Source of the DNA: Sphaeroforma sirkka
Lineage: Eukaryota; Opisthokonta; Ichthyosporea; Ichthyophonida
Length of the DNA stretch: 25,778 bases
Assembly: GCA_001586965.3 (NCBI GenBank)
Contig: LUCW03000695.1
Coordinates: 1-25,778, forward strand
Reading direction: 5' to 3'
The notes under the pieces were generated by a model. It did no database searches and was not told the DNA's origin. It saw only the letters and a program-made list of their open reading frames with translations. Within the stretch, counting starts at the first letter, position 1. Each line of letters starts with the position of its first letter. Positions 1 through 8,267 of this stretch are shown in pieces. Both the position numbers and the translations under genes were made by a program.

Positions 1-81
1 ATAAACATCATATATAAACGCGGGTACACACAAACATGTACACCCGCACACAATCATGTACACCTACACACAAACACGCAA

Positions 82-99
82 ACACACACACACACACAC

Positions 100-178
<79 letters not shown>
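82..178. repeat. Compound (CA)n-(TA)n microsatellite
   Basis: A run of about nine CA units is followed directly by an uninterrupted TA run of about 75 bases. ORFs that cross it encode only alternating Ile-Tyr or His-Thr and are artefacts. The TA block can extrude as a cruciform and its length is likely polymorphic. A similar compound tract, with TA first, occurs at 11493-11610. Confidence 0.97.
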
Positions 179-180
<2 letters not shown>

Positions 181-236
181 ATAATATATATAATAAATAT
201 ATGCTGCTCTACAATTGGGTTGTCTTCATATTTACA

Positions 237-634
237 TTATACACTATGTAGTATACACATTAATCCAGTAGAGCCCTTAAACTCATCTTTTGCCTTATGG
301 AGTGCTTTGGTAAACATTTTTTCTAGCTCTTCATCATCATCAATTTCTAGTATAGATTTCTTGAGTTCCAGTATTTCTTTTGAAAGTGTAGCCATGTCTT
401 ACACGTTGTCGCTATCAAAGAACATCTGTACCCCCTTTAAAAATGGTTTGTTTATAGCTTCGTCGCTTTCCTTTGAACGCGCCAATTCTTTCATGACCTG
501 TTCTTTTCTCTTTAGCTCCTTTTCATGTTTGGCGCTGCGTGTACGTCCGGTTGATGTTGTGGACACACCGGAGTCAGCGCAATCAGAAACTTCTGTGTCT
601 TCCCATTCAGTCGCACTAGACATCTCAGTAGTTA
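237..634 (-). pseudogene. 3' part of a broken gene of unknown family, split by the retrotransposon
   Basis: Read on the minus strand from 634 downward, this segment is open to a TAA at 399-401. It then continues in frame as a second open stretch (Met codon at 393-395) to a TAA at 237-239. The first stretch is Ser/Thr-rich, then strongly charged (Lys/Glu-rich, coiled-coil-like). The second is another amphipathic Leu/Glu/Lys segment. If the element and one copy of its GTTA duplication are removed, the reading frame at 8268 runs straight into this one without a stop, so the two flanks are one former gene. I do not recognise the family. A C-terminal charged helix after a DNA-binding-like N-terminal part is common in transposon-associated proteins, but that is inference. 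Confidence 0.55.
631..634. repeat. Target-site duplication (GTTA), left copy
   Basis: GTTA lies directly outside the TG...CA-bounded LTR at 635 and is repeated directly outside the other LTR at 8268-8271. A 4-bp duplication is also seen at the solo LTR (AAGG), so 4 bp is probably the stagger made by this family's integrase. Confidence 0.85.
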
Positions 635-1226
635 TGTAAACTTCGATGGAAATTACTAGGTTTCAAACTATATTAAACTAAAATACAATTTAGTCAGTTA
701 GGATTTAGCAGTGGTAGCTTGTGTAAGAATGATCGGGACTGCCTCTTGTTAAGAGCCTAAATATCCTCGATCACACAGGGCGTACCTCTAGCTGTTCTTT
801 ATTGAATAATTTTCACTAGAAGTACTAAGTGTTCATGACCACTTGCCTAATTTGTAAATAGACATAATAACGTAAGTCACGTTAATACATTAGCTGATAT
901 AAATAAAGTTCCATCTGAAGAAAAGTTAAAAAAAGAAAAAGACATTGGATTTTGGAGATTGGCGGGAGGACCAAAATCTATAAGTAGTAGTTCGGAGATT
1001 ATAAAATTTAGTTTATAATATCCTACATCTACTAATGTCTCAAATAGGTCCAAGTAGATGAGTCATACCAAATACTCAGGCTATTGGAGCCATCAAAGTG
1101 AATTTAGAACACTTTGGAAATATTGGAAAAAGAGCTTGTACTAAATTATTTAAAATACAAATAAAACCAATGTATTATCTCAATTGATCTTGATATTTTA
1201 GACTGACCGGAGGCCGTATTTCTACA
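635..1226 (-). repeat. 3' LTR of the full-length element
   Basis: It is 592 bp long, starts TGTAAAC and ends TTCTACA on the plus strand, and matches 7676-8267 at 591 of 592 positions. It lies downstream of the chromodomain end of pol, so it is the 3' LTR of the minus-strand element. It contains the bZIP palindrome at 1058-1066, a TAACGT...ACGTTA inverted repeat near 872-888 and, on the sense strand, AATAAA at 798-803. Confidence 0.97.
798..803 (-). terminator. Poly(A) signal AATAAA in the 3' LTR
   Basis: The plus strand reads TTTATT, so the sense (minus) strand reads AATAAA, followed by AGAACAGC. It sits in the downstream third of the LTR, where the R/U5 region would be expected, and is repeated in the 5' LTR (7839-7844) and in the solo LTR (10153-10158, plus). 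This is a motif match only; the cleavage site is not known. Confidence 0.55.
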
Positions 1227-1240
1227 TAGCCCCCCAGTAG
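1227..1240 (-). other. Polypurine tract next to the 3' LTR
   Basis: On the sense strand a purine-rich stretch centred on six G residues lies directly upstream of the 3' LTR, where plus-strand DNA priming takes place in LTR elements. The G run is shortened to three in the older copy at 12848-12861, which fits decay of that copy. Confidence 0.6.
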
Positions 1241-1469
1241 CTTTTAGAACTACGAACGTACGTTAAGATACGATCTAGTTGGTAAAGCGAAAACCAAAGT
1301 AAAAAAACGGTTTCGGTCATGACTTATCGAGTAAGTATGTGCCTATATGTACGAGTTCAAGACTCATGTTGTACTCTATGTCGTTTAGTATTTGGTCCAG
1401 TAACCATTTCCGATGTAGGCGCCTTTACGTTTATTATTTGGTAAGGTAATAGCCAAAGGCTGTTCTTCA
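1227..1469 (-). other. 3' non-coding internal region of the element
   Basis: About 240 bp lie between the pol stop codon and the 3' LTR with no open frame of note. The segment is real element sequence, because the truncated copy at 12848-13118 matches it with scattered substitutions and small indels. It contains a perfect AACGTACGTT palindrome near 1256. Confidence 0.8.
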
Positions 1470-2130
1470 TTAGTAAGTAAGTTTGAACAATTTTTCTGCA
1501 CTGTTGGTAAGCAGATCAGAAAGTTTAGTTACGTAGGAAGTAGGTGGCAAATAGGGAATTTCAGATACGTCAGGGTTTGTAGTCACCTGAGGAAACCCTT
1601 TTCGTTTATCTCGTGTGTTCTTATGTAAACGCTTATTCCATTTCTTATTAAAGATACGAAGAAAGTCGCGAGATTCACGAAATGCATCGGAGGTTAGCCA
1701 AGCTACTGTCCCATCCATGAAACGGGTCTTGTAGTAAGTGTAACCGTCTTCGGATGTTTTATCAATTATATCTTTGACTTGTGACTCCATAACTGGTATA
1801 TCAGAATCAAATGAGCGAGCGAATGAGAGTTCGGAGGTAGGGATACGGTGAGTGCCTAGATTGGTTGCGCTAGTACCATCAATGTTATTCACTTCGTAAG
1901 TATCACTCTTCTCATCATGGTAGGAAATAACAAAAGGTCCCTATCGTCTTAGAAGAGAGTTCGGTAACGTTGGCGTTTCGATTTATAATGTTAACGTAAT
2001 CGCCGACTTTGAACTGAACAATGTTCTTAGTGTTATTCCATCGGTCATACGCTTTAAGTAGGACGCGATTCTTGTGCTCGAGTAAACAGGGGTAAACAAC
2101 GTTCTGCATATGCTCGATCTTTGTAGCCAC
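1470..2130 (-). pseudogene. pol C terminus: integrase C-terminal (GPF) region and chromodomain, frameshifted
   Basis: Two overlapping minus frames make up this part. From 2130 the first has the basic integrase C-terminal region and a V-G-D-Y motif and runs to the GPY/F-type motif, where a one-base change moves the reading to the second frame near 1925-1950. The second frame (from 1892, extendable upstream through a Tyr/Asp/Glu-rich stretch) has an I-I-D-K...Y-Y-K-T-R-F...D-G-T-V-A-W pattern at about residues 38-70 and a following helix to about residue 85, as in chromodomains of chromovirus integrases. A Lys/Arg-rich tail follows. In this family the domain is thought to direct integration by binding histone tails; here that role is inference. 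Confidence 0.75.
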
Positions 2131-2663
2131 GGGGTAGCGTGTTTCTCGGGCGCAGTTTTATCAAACGTTGCTTGTAATTCACTATAGCGGCCAAAGAAAT
2201 AGTGAAACGGGAGTGTTCCAGTTTGAGGATTCATGCAGTTATTCATTTGAGTCTGAACCCATTTCAAATGATAAGGCCACATACCCTCAACGTCGTCTAG
2301 TGCGGTACGCAAGAGTTTCTTAAGTTCTCTATGACGTGTCTCATTTGCACCCTGCGTTTGAGGTTTGTAAGGGAACACCACGCCTATGGGTCATGCCTGA
2401 TACGAGTATAAGTGCCTCCATTACGTCGGTACAAAACTCACTACCGTTATCAGAACATAGTACTCGGGGAAACCGAAGTCATTAAAGACGTGATAGCATA
2501 ATTCTGCCACTGTTTGTGGACGTTTGTTCGGTATTGCATAAAGCAAGTTATAGCCCGAAGCCACATATAAGAAATGACAGATATATACATCGCCAGTATG
2601 CTTGGATCGCGGGAGTTTAACCAAATCGACTATGACTCGGCGCATCGGTTGGTCTTCTGTCAC
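1983..2663 (-). pseudogene. pol: integrase catalytic core (D,D,E), frameshifted
   Basis: From 2663 the minus frame carries the first catalytic Asp in V-I-V-D-L-V and the K-R-P-Q-T core region. Near 2460 the reading must change frame to reach S-D-N-G-S-E-F, which holds the second Asp. Near 2375 it returns to the first frame for P-Y-K-P-Q-T-Q-G-A-N-E, which holds the catalytic Glu. The three acidic residues and their spacing agree with a retroviral/Ty3 integrase core, so chemistry residues survive although the frame is broken twice. The TAA closing the first stretch and the TGA closing the middle stretch are visible. The product would join element DNA into the host with the 4-bp stagger seen at both insertions. 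Confidence 0.8.
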
Positions 2664-3292
2664 ACTTTTTTAGGGGTGCCCAACCGTATCGCTTGATCTG
2701 GTTCTTTTCACAATCAGTACAGCGTCGGTATACTTCACGTATGGTTTCTTTCAGCGCCGGGTGATCAAGCCCTGCACGAATAGCCATTTTATAAGTATGC
2801 TCATATGCTCGATGCGTTAAATTATGTATAATTTTAACTCTACTTTCGAGCTCCTCTAAGTCAGTCAGATTCTGCGTAACGCTGGCTGGATGAACCATAG
2901 TCCTGTTGGAAAGGGCAACCTCAGTATCAGGAGGGGTAGAGTCCTGAGATACATAATTGACAACATTGGATTGTTGAAGTATCTTCTTCAGTTGTTTCGC
3001 AACTCCTGGCTGTTCTTTAAGCAGCGCTTTAAGTAGTTGAGTGCGAGCTTCAGGTTCTCTTAGAGTTTTGAGTCTTTGATCCATGGCCTTAGCTAGTTCC
3101 ATGTTTTTTACGATCTAATGCCGTTTCAATCGGCATTACCTCGACTGCAATCTTGTTGGGTGCATGTGTTGTACGAGTCTTGAGCTTTTGTTCAAACTCT
3201 TTAGACTCCTCTAGTTTAGCTAAGAATTCGGTTGAGGGTTCCACTTCGTGGTACCTGCAGGACCGATGCGACAAACAATGGTGTGTTTCCAA
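2617..3292 (-). pseudogene. pol: linker and integrase zinc-binding (H-H-C-C) domain, frameshifted
   Basis: Two minus frames cover this part. From 3292 a Glu/Lys-rich linker runs to 3089. The next frame (3102-2617) has a helical, Lys/Leu-rich stretch and then His97-x4-His102-x25-Cys128-x2-Cys131, the zinc-binding fold at the N terminus of retroelement integrases. The junction between the two frames lies at a six-base homopolymer (T run 3104-3109 on plus). A second six-base run at 2666-2671 marks the next frame change into the catalytic core. The domain itself looks intact. Confidence 0.75.
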
Positions 3293-3740
3293 GGCGTCTT
3301 CTTAATAGAATAGGATCCCTGATACAAGAACGTGTCGGTTTCACGGTCGACATAAATAGGTTCGTCTTGAATCATATTAATTAAATCACGTATCCATGGG
3401 TCGGAGTTACGTAAGGGATAACACAGCGTAATGGTAGATTTAGTAATATTAACATAGTTTAACAACTGTGCGATAAGTTGACAAGGTGGGTTAGCCCACG
3501 CATTATGCTTTTGATAAGTCAAGCTGAAATGCATCACCTTTAGGATGAGTCAACGACCTATATTCAGAAACCTGTTTGTTATGTTCTGCGGCGAACATAT
3601 CAACAGTAAATGGACCCCATCGTGATTGAGCGAGGTTAAACCATTTCTTATTTAGCATCCAATCGGTTGCTAATAACTCTTTGACTGTTTTCTGGTAGTC
3701 GGGCACAAGTCGAGAGAGCATGTCAGGAAGATGGTTATGT
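3220..3740 (-). pseudogene. pol: Dam-methyltransferase-like domain between RNase H and integrase
   Basis: After the RNase H domain the minus-strand frame reads W-G-P-F-T-V-D-M-F-A-A-E-H-N (residues 131-144 of the segment starting at 4009), then G-D-A-F. After a frame change near 3515 it continues W-A-N-P-P-C-Q-L-I, then Y-P-L-R...P-W-I. DxFA, DAF and [D/N]PP[W/Y/F] in this order are typical of the Dam-like methyltransferase domain found downstream of RNase H in DIRS-type elements. The last residue of the tetrapeptide is Cys where an aromatic is usual, so activity is doubtful. An integrase domain follows instead of a tyrosine recombinase, so this is not a DIRS element. The assignment rests on motif order alone. 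Confidence 0.55.
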
Positions 3741-4036
3741 ATTCCTGGAATGTGTGTTATATTAAAAGCGAACTTGGCAATAATGTCATGCCAGCGGCTC
3801 ACCAACTGTGAATCAGGGTTCATATCTTTTAAGTATGTTAAAGACTTTTGATCACAGGCGACAGTAAAGTAACTTCCATAAAGGTAGTCTTTAAACCGTC
3901 TTAGCGCATTAACTATAGCAAGGAGCTCTTGTTTAACGGTAGGGTAATTCCGTTGACTCTTATTATAACTCTTGCTAAATAATTTACCATTTATCGTTTG
4001 GTAAAGCACTCCACCTACCGCTCGATCTGAAGCGTC
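3740..4036 (-). pseudogene. pol: RNase H domain
   Basis: The domain begins with T-D-A-S near 4028, just after a one-base frame break close to 4036 that separates it from RT. It continues with G-G-V-L-Y-Q, the Q-E-L-L-A-I helix with the catalytic Glu, the A-C-D-Q-K-S-L segment with the next Asp, and H-L-P-D-M-L-S-R, corresponding to the N-x-x-A-D-x-L-S-R end of Ty3/Gypsy RNase H. The residues for RNA strand cleavage in the RNA:DNA hybrid are present. The same open segment (4009-3503) runs on into the Dam-like domain. Confidence 0.85.
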
Positions 4037-4041
4037 GGTTG

Positions 4042-4670
4042 CTACTTGAATGGGACACCATCCACAGGGTACTGCATGATGGGTGCGTCCATTACTTTAC
4101 TTTTGACGAGTTTAAATGCATCATCACATTCTTTAGTCCAAAGCTTTCCCAAAGGTCCTTTGTGCAGCCGTAGGTGACTGAAAGGCTTTAAGTAATGAGA
4201 AAGATGCGGTACCGAATCCGAGAAGAAGTTAACAAACCCACACACAGAGTTCACATCTCTTCCAGTAATTGGTGTTGATAAATCCAACAGAAACTGTTTC
4301 TTGCCAGGATCAATTTCTACCCCTGCTGCAGATACTTTGTAGCCAAGTAAGTGTATGGTATCTTTAGCAAAAGAACACTTGTCTTCGTTAATCTTAAGTT
4401 TAGCATGATTAAGTCGCTTTAAGACTTCTTTAACGAGTTTAGCATGTTCATGTGCTGTCTTTGTAAAGATAACTATATCATCTAAATAGACTGATACGTT
4501 ATACGACAGGTCCGCAAATAGTTCCATCATAACTTGTTGGAAGAAAGAAGGTAACACGTGTAAGCCTTCAGGTGCACCTTTAAACTGGTACTTCTTACCT
4601 TGCCAAGTAAAGGAAAAGTATTTCCTATGAGGCTCATATATCTGTAGTTGATGGAATGCAGCTTTTAAGT
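4042..4670 (-). pseudogene. pol: reverse transcriptase palm and thumb with YLDD
   Basis: After a frame break near 4680 the minus strand reads F-S-K-I-D-L...F-H-Q, then the G-A-P-E-G-L...P-S-F-F-Q block, where most Ty3 elements have an M-P-F-G-L-type motif. Next comes V-Y-L-D-D-I-V-I-F, with the two catalytic Asp at residues 26-27 of the 4557-4042 segment. L-L-G-Y-K-V and the conserved connection region that leads to RNase H follow. The sequence ends at an in-frame TAG created by a one-base loss near 4036. RT copies the element RNA into DNA in cytoplasmic particles. Confidence 0.9.
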
Positions 4671-5470
4671 CTATCTTGGAAAAGATAGTCGCACCTCCAT
4701 TTTGCGTAGTATCTCGCTTATCTTAGGTAAGGGAAAACTATGTTGCGGAATTAGTTTGTTGATTGGCGACAGGTCTAGTACTACTCTTGTTTTACTAAAC
4801 GTTCCATCAGATTTATATTGATCGACCGCTAAGAGAGCTAAGTTAACTGGGGTTGCATCATAATTGATTTCAATTAGACCCTGTTTTAACCAATCTTCGA
4901 TTTGGGTTTTGACAACGTCTTTGTGTCTCCAACTCACGTAGTTATGTGAAGGACACTTTAACTTAGAGAAGTCGACGTTTGTTAAGTCAAGTCTAACGTA
5001 CCCATTAGAGAACTTAAACATACACCAGTCAGTTATTGCAATCTTCCTGTTTTGTATAATTAAGTCCATAATTATATCGGTGAAGTGCGGAATCATATCC
5101 TTTGCTTCACCTTCCGGAGGTTTAGGTATCTTTAACATATTATCATCTGACTGATCTTTATTCGGGTCCAGCCCATTAGGCAGACCAGTGAGTGTTATAC
5201 CTAAACTGAGAAGATCAGTCATACCTATAATTAAATCGTATTTCTGAGACATGTCAGTAACGATTAGGTGAGTCTTCACTTCTCTTCTATCTGACAGCAT
5301 TATGTGTGCATAGTCAATAGCTTGTTCGCAAGTAGTAACTTTGCCATTTCCCAAGATTAAATCAGTTGTTTCGTTATGGACAGCCATATCTGTAGCGTAG
5401 GCTACTCGGCATGAGATAGCAGAGACTTCAGCCCCTGGATCAAATAGTGCCATAACTTTTCTCCATTTAC
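4671..5470 (-). pseudogene. pol: aspartic protease and RT N-terminal part
   Basis: A 260-residue open segment starts with A-L-F-D-P-G-A-E-V-S-A-I, the protease active-site strand, with Y-D-L-I-I-G-M at residues 72-78 as the second conserved block. The usual catalytic triad D-T-G or D-S-G is D-P-G here (codon CCA), which should disable the protease unless it is a read error. From about residue 175 the RT fingers begin (W-L-K-Q-G-L-I-E), followed by R-V-V-L-D-L-S-P-I-N-K at 223-233. The frame is lost after residue 253 through loss of one G in a G run near 4687. On the N-terminal side the frame differs from gag, with the change near 5460. Confidence 0.85.
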
Positions 5471-7596
5471 GAAAACTGTTTGAAAGATACGTTCATCTCC
5501 TTTGGTATAGATTTTATTGAACATTTTCTCATAATCTTGCTCTAGTGCGCACATATGGTACTGTCAGTGCTTAACTTGGACGTCTGGTAAGTCCTTGCAA
5601 TCCTCTTTGTGCCAACCGTTAGTACTTTTGCAAGTAGCACACTATTTCATATAGTGTCCAAAATCTGGCTTGCCTGGTGCACACTTAACAGGGTCGTGTC
5701 TACCATTCCACTTGCCATTACGTTTTGTGAGGTTGTAACCACACTTCTTGCAAGGCGCTCTCACCTTCTTATCACCTTTCGGTTCGGTAGAAGTAGAGCC
5801 AGTACCCCCTCCAGTAGTAGTGCGAGGTTTCTTAGTACTACGCGCAGTATTAGTCTCTACTGCGTTTCGCTTAGTGGGCTGGGTGTAGCTCGTGGTACTA
5901 AGTACTCTAGTAGAGGAATTGGTATGCTTGTGTACTATCTTCTCAAAGACAGACCAAGGCATAGATCGCAAATCACCATAGGCGATGATGTCATCATTGA
6001 CTTTCTTAAAGAGGTTAGCTCCCAGAGTCTCCATCATCTGACAAATTAATAAATATTCGCCAGTATAGGTACGACCACCCATCCGAGTATTCATATGTGT
6101 CATATGAGCTAGAGCACCTCGAATAGTGGTAACGTTCGCAAAGAACTTGCGAGACTCTAGAAGTTCACGGTCACGTGCATCTTCAAAAAAAGGTGTTAAG
6201 TATATTATCACGCAACTGGTGCCAGGGTAGGGCTTTCCAGTTGGGCTCATGAGCCTTCAAGATAGTTCGCCATTCACCTGGCTCACAGAAATGAATAAAG
6301 GCATTCATCATCTGCTTATCCCTAAGGCTGGCAGACTCCTTAAGTTGGTCGAAGGCCTTCAGTGTCTCCATTGTACTCTCATTAGTAGAGAAATCGACCT
6401 CAGCCTGCGCGTTACCTAGCTGCTTTATAAAGCTTGGTTCTAAGTGTTCACGAGGCTCATGCTCAGTGCTACGGGCTGCTAGTGCCAAGATGGTGTCTAT
6501 TTCCTTTCTCTTGTTATCGATTAGATAGCGAATGTTATCCGCTTTCCTATCGTCAAGGTCAGAGTCATTCAATAGACGGTCCTCAAGGACTTGCATACCA
6601 GAGCGTAATAGCCTGAGACGAGTATGTCTGGTTCTCACTTCCTCATCCTCAGGATTAGAGCGGGAACTCTCTAACGAGGCACTGGTGTAGCGATTGCCAA
6701 AATCGTGATTACCAGGGTTAGTTGGCAAATGAGGGTCGATATTACGAGGATGGTAAGCCTCATCGAGTTCCATACGATCATATCCTCTGACAGGGTTAGG
6801 TTTGTCAAAGGATGGTCGATGGTAGCATCAGACCTATAGAGATTAAATTTTGAAATATTATCTCTCTCGCCAGTGGTAACTGGCTTAGTGGTAAACATAC
6901 TGGCTGGTAAACCAGTAGGTCTCGGGTTCGAAACCCGGCCGAATTTTTTTTCTTCTTCGGTATAGGAAGAATATCAGCCAAGTGGGACACGATAGAGGGT
7001 CCACAACTGCTGCTGCCGCTAGCTCCTTCAAGAGCGCTTCAGTGCGGTTCAATTGGCGTCGAGATTGAGAGGATCCAACCACTCGTTGTCGAGTTATGGC
7101 GTCCTCAGCTTCGGCCCCAAGATTTGAGCTGAATGGAATGGCTTCTCCATCGATGGCGAAACCGAAATTTTCGGACAGGTCCAATACTTCCTTTCCACTC
7201 CGGATTTGTGCTGGAGTGTCCTTTAGATGTGGAGTTATAATGCCCCCGACATTCGTATCCACGAATTTTCCAGCCTTTCGACGTTTATCCCCAATATTTG
7301 ACGGCACGTGGTCAGGGGGGCAAGCTGGGGTCCTGAGCTTCACTCCTAGGTGATACACGGACGCTGGCGAGCCTTTCCGCGGTAGTAGATACCTCTTCTT
7401 CCAAGGCTTTAGGATCCGACGAGTCATCCTCAGAATAATCCTCTGTACCAACCTCAGAATTTGCTTCCCCAACAGTATCCTCGGCAGGCTCAACTCCAGA
7501 CAGGCTAGGTGTTTCCACAGGGACCTCAGGAACCTCGGCAGGCTTAGCAGGCTTAGAGCTAGCGGCTCCCTTGCCTTTAGAAGTACCCTTAGCCAT
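5471..7596 (-). pseudogene. gag: capsid-like and zinc-knuckle protein, broken and interrupted by a SINE-like insert
   Basis: The likely start is the ATG at 7594-7596, 79 bp inside the 5' LTR. It opens with a Lys-rich then acidic Ser/Glu/Pro segment. The frame changes near 7360, continues to about 6985, meets the SINE-like insert, resumes near 6870, changes near 6790, runs as a helical capsid-like segment (6773-6183) and changes again at a seven-base A run (6185-6191). The last part (6250-5642) is Thr/Lys-rich and has C-x2-C-x14-H-x4-C near its end. A TAG at 5642-5644 is followed in frame by a second knuckle, C-x2-C-x6-H-x3-C (5597-5641), then a TGA at 5564-5566. Gag would package the element RNA. 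Confidence 0.75.
6872..6955 (+). mobile_element. tRNA-derived SINE-like insert inside gag
   Basis: On the plus strand TGGCTTAGTGG (6881-6891) matches the RNA polymerase III A box and GGTTCGAAACC matches the B box exactly, with tRNA-like spacing. A T-arm stem of five pairs can form around the B box, and a T run acting as a Pol III terminator follows. A tRNA-like anticodon hairpin is possible but its loop is eight bases, and the 3' acceptor strand has no pairing partner at the 5' side, so this is not a functional tRNA. On the minus strand it creates the peptide pattern G-F-x-x-x-x-x-W/L-x-x-x-Q that interrupts gag. I could not find a clear target duplication, so the outer limits are approximate. 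Confidence 0.65.
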
Positions 7597-7675
7597 AGTA
7601 TTTGCTGGATAGTAAATCGATGTCAGACAGTCTAGAAGCAGTACACTACTGTAACTCCTAAATAACTGAAAAATA
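7597..7675 (-). other. 5' leader of the element (expected primer-binding region)
   Basis: Only 79 bp separate the 5' LTR from the gag ATG. The sense strand next to the LTR is T-rich and contains no TGG anywhere, so the usual primer-binding site complementary to a tRNA 3' CCA end is absent. Confidence 0.6.
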
Positions 7676-8267
7676 TGTAAACTTCGATGGAAATTACTAG
7701 GTTTCAAACTATATTAAACTAAAATACAATTTAGTCAGTTAGGATTTAGCAGTGGTAGCTTGTGTAAGAATGATCGGGACTGCCTCTTGTTAAGAGCCTA
7801 AATATCCTCGATCACACAGGGCGTACCTCTAGCTGTTCTTTATTGAATAATTTTCACTAGAAGTACTAAGTGTTCATGACCACTTGCCTAATTTGTAAAT
7901 AGACATAATAACGTAAGTCACGTTAATACATTAGCTGATATAAATAAAGTTCCATCTGAATAAAAGTTAAAAAAAGAAAAAGACATTGGATTTTGGAGAT
8001 TGGCGGGAGGACCAAAATCTATAAGTAGTAGTTCGGAGATTATAAAATTTAGTTTATAATATCCTACATCTACTAATGTCTCAAATAGGTCCAAGTAGAT
8101 GAGTCATACCAAATACTCAGGCTATTGGAGCCATCAAAGTGAATTTAGAACACTTTGGAAATATTGGAAAAAGAGCTTGTACTAAATTATTTAAAATACA
8201 AATAAAACCAATGTATTATCTCAATTGATCTTGATATTTTAGACTGACCGGAGGCCGTATTTCTACA
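7676..8267 (-). repeat. 5' LTR of the full-length element (promoter LTR)
   Basis: It is 592 bp, bounded by TG and CA, and identical to the 3' LTR except at 7961. It lies upstream of gag on the sense strand, so transcription of the element would start in it. The U3 part (high coordinates) holds the bZIP palindrome. An AT-rich TATA-like stretch (sense TTTATATC) lies about 130-160 bp downstream of that site, near 7936-7945, and is the best core-promoter candidate I can see. Confidence 0.97.
8099..8107. promoter_or_regulatory. bZIP (AP-1/Gcn4-type) palindrome ATGAGTCAT in the LTR U3
   Basis: The nine-base palindrome ATGA(G/C)TCAT is the classic Gcn4/AP-1 binding site. It is present at the same LTR position in all four copies: 1058-1066, 8099-8107, 9903-9911 and 12679-12687. 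It survives even in the diverged copy at 12.4-12.8 kb. It lies in U3, where enhancer sites are expected. Function is inferred. Confidence 0.55.

Larger units (their letters stand above)
635..8267 (-). mobile_element. Full-length Ty3/Gypsy-type LTR retrotransposon with Dam-like domain and chromodomain
   Basis: A 7633-bp element lies between two 592-bp LTRs in direct orientation and is flanked by the 4-bp duplication GTTA. The sense strand is minus. Domain order from 7596 down to 1470 is gag with Cys-His knuckles, aspartic protease, reverse transcriptase (YLDD), RNase H, a Dam-methyltransferase-like domain (DMFA..., NPPC), integrase (H-H-C-C, D-D-E, GPF) and a chromodomain-like C terminus. RT before integrase is the Ty3/Gypsy (Metaviridae) order, and the chromodomain points to chromoviruses. 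The LTRs differ at one base (G at 920, T at 7961), which suggests recent insertion. All coding parts are nevertheless interrupted by small frameshifts or stops, so this copy cannot make an intact polyprotein as read. It also contains a SINE-like insert in gag. Confidence 0.95.

Noticed and set aside
36..251. Plus-strand ORF with an Ile-Tyr repeat
   Set aside because: It is the translation of the (CA)n(TA)n microsatellite and has no other content.
3220..4009. DIRS-type element on the basis of the Dam-like domain
   Set aside because: Direct LTRs with TG/CA ends and 4-bp duplications, together with an H-H-C-C and D-D-E integrase and no tyrosine recombinase, exclude DIRS.
6872..6955. Functional tRNA gene
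   Set aside because: The A and B boxes are perfect, but the acceptor stem does not pair, the D stem is weak and the anticodon loop has eight bases. A SINE-like relic explains it better.
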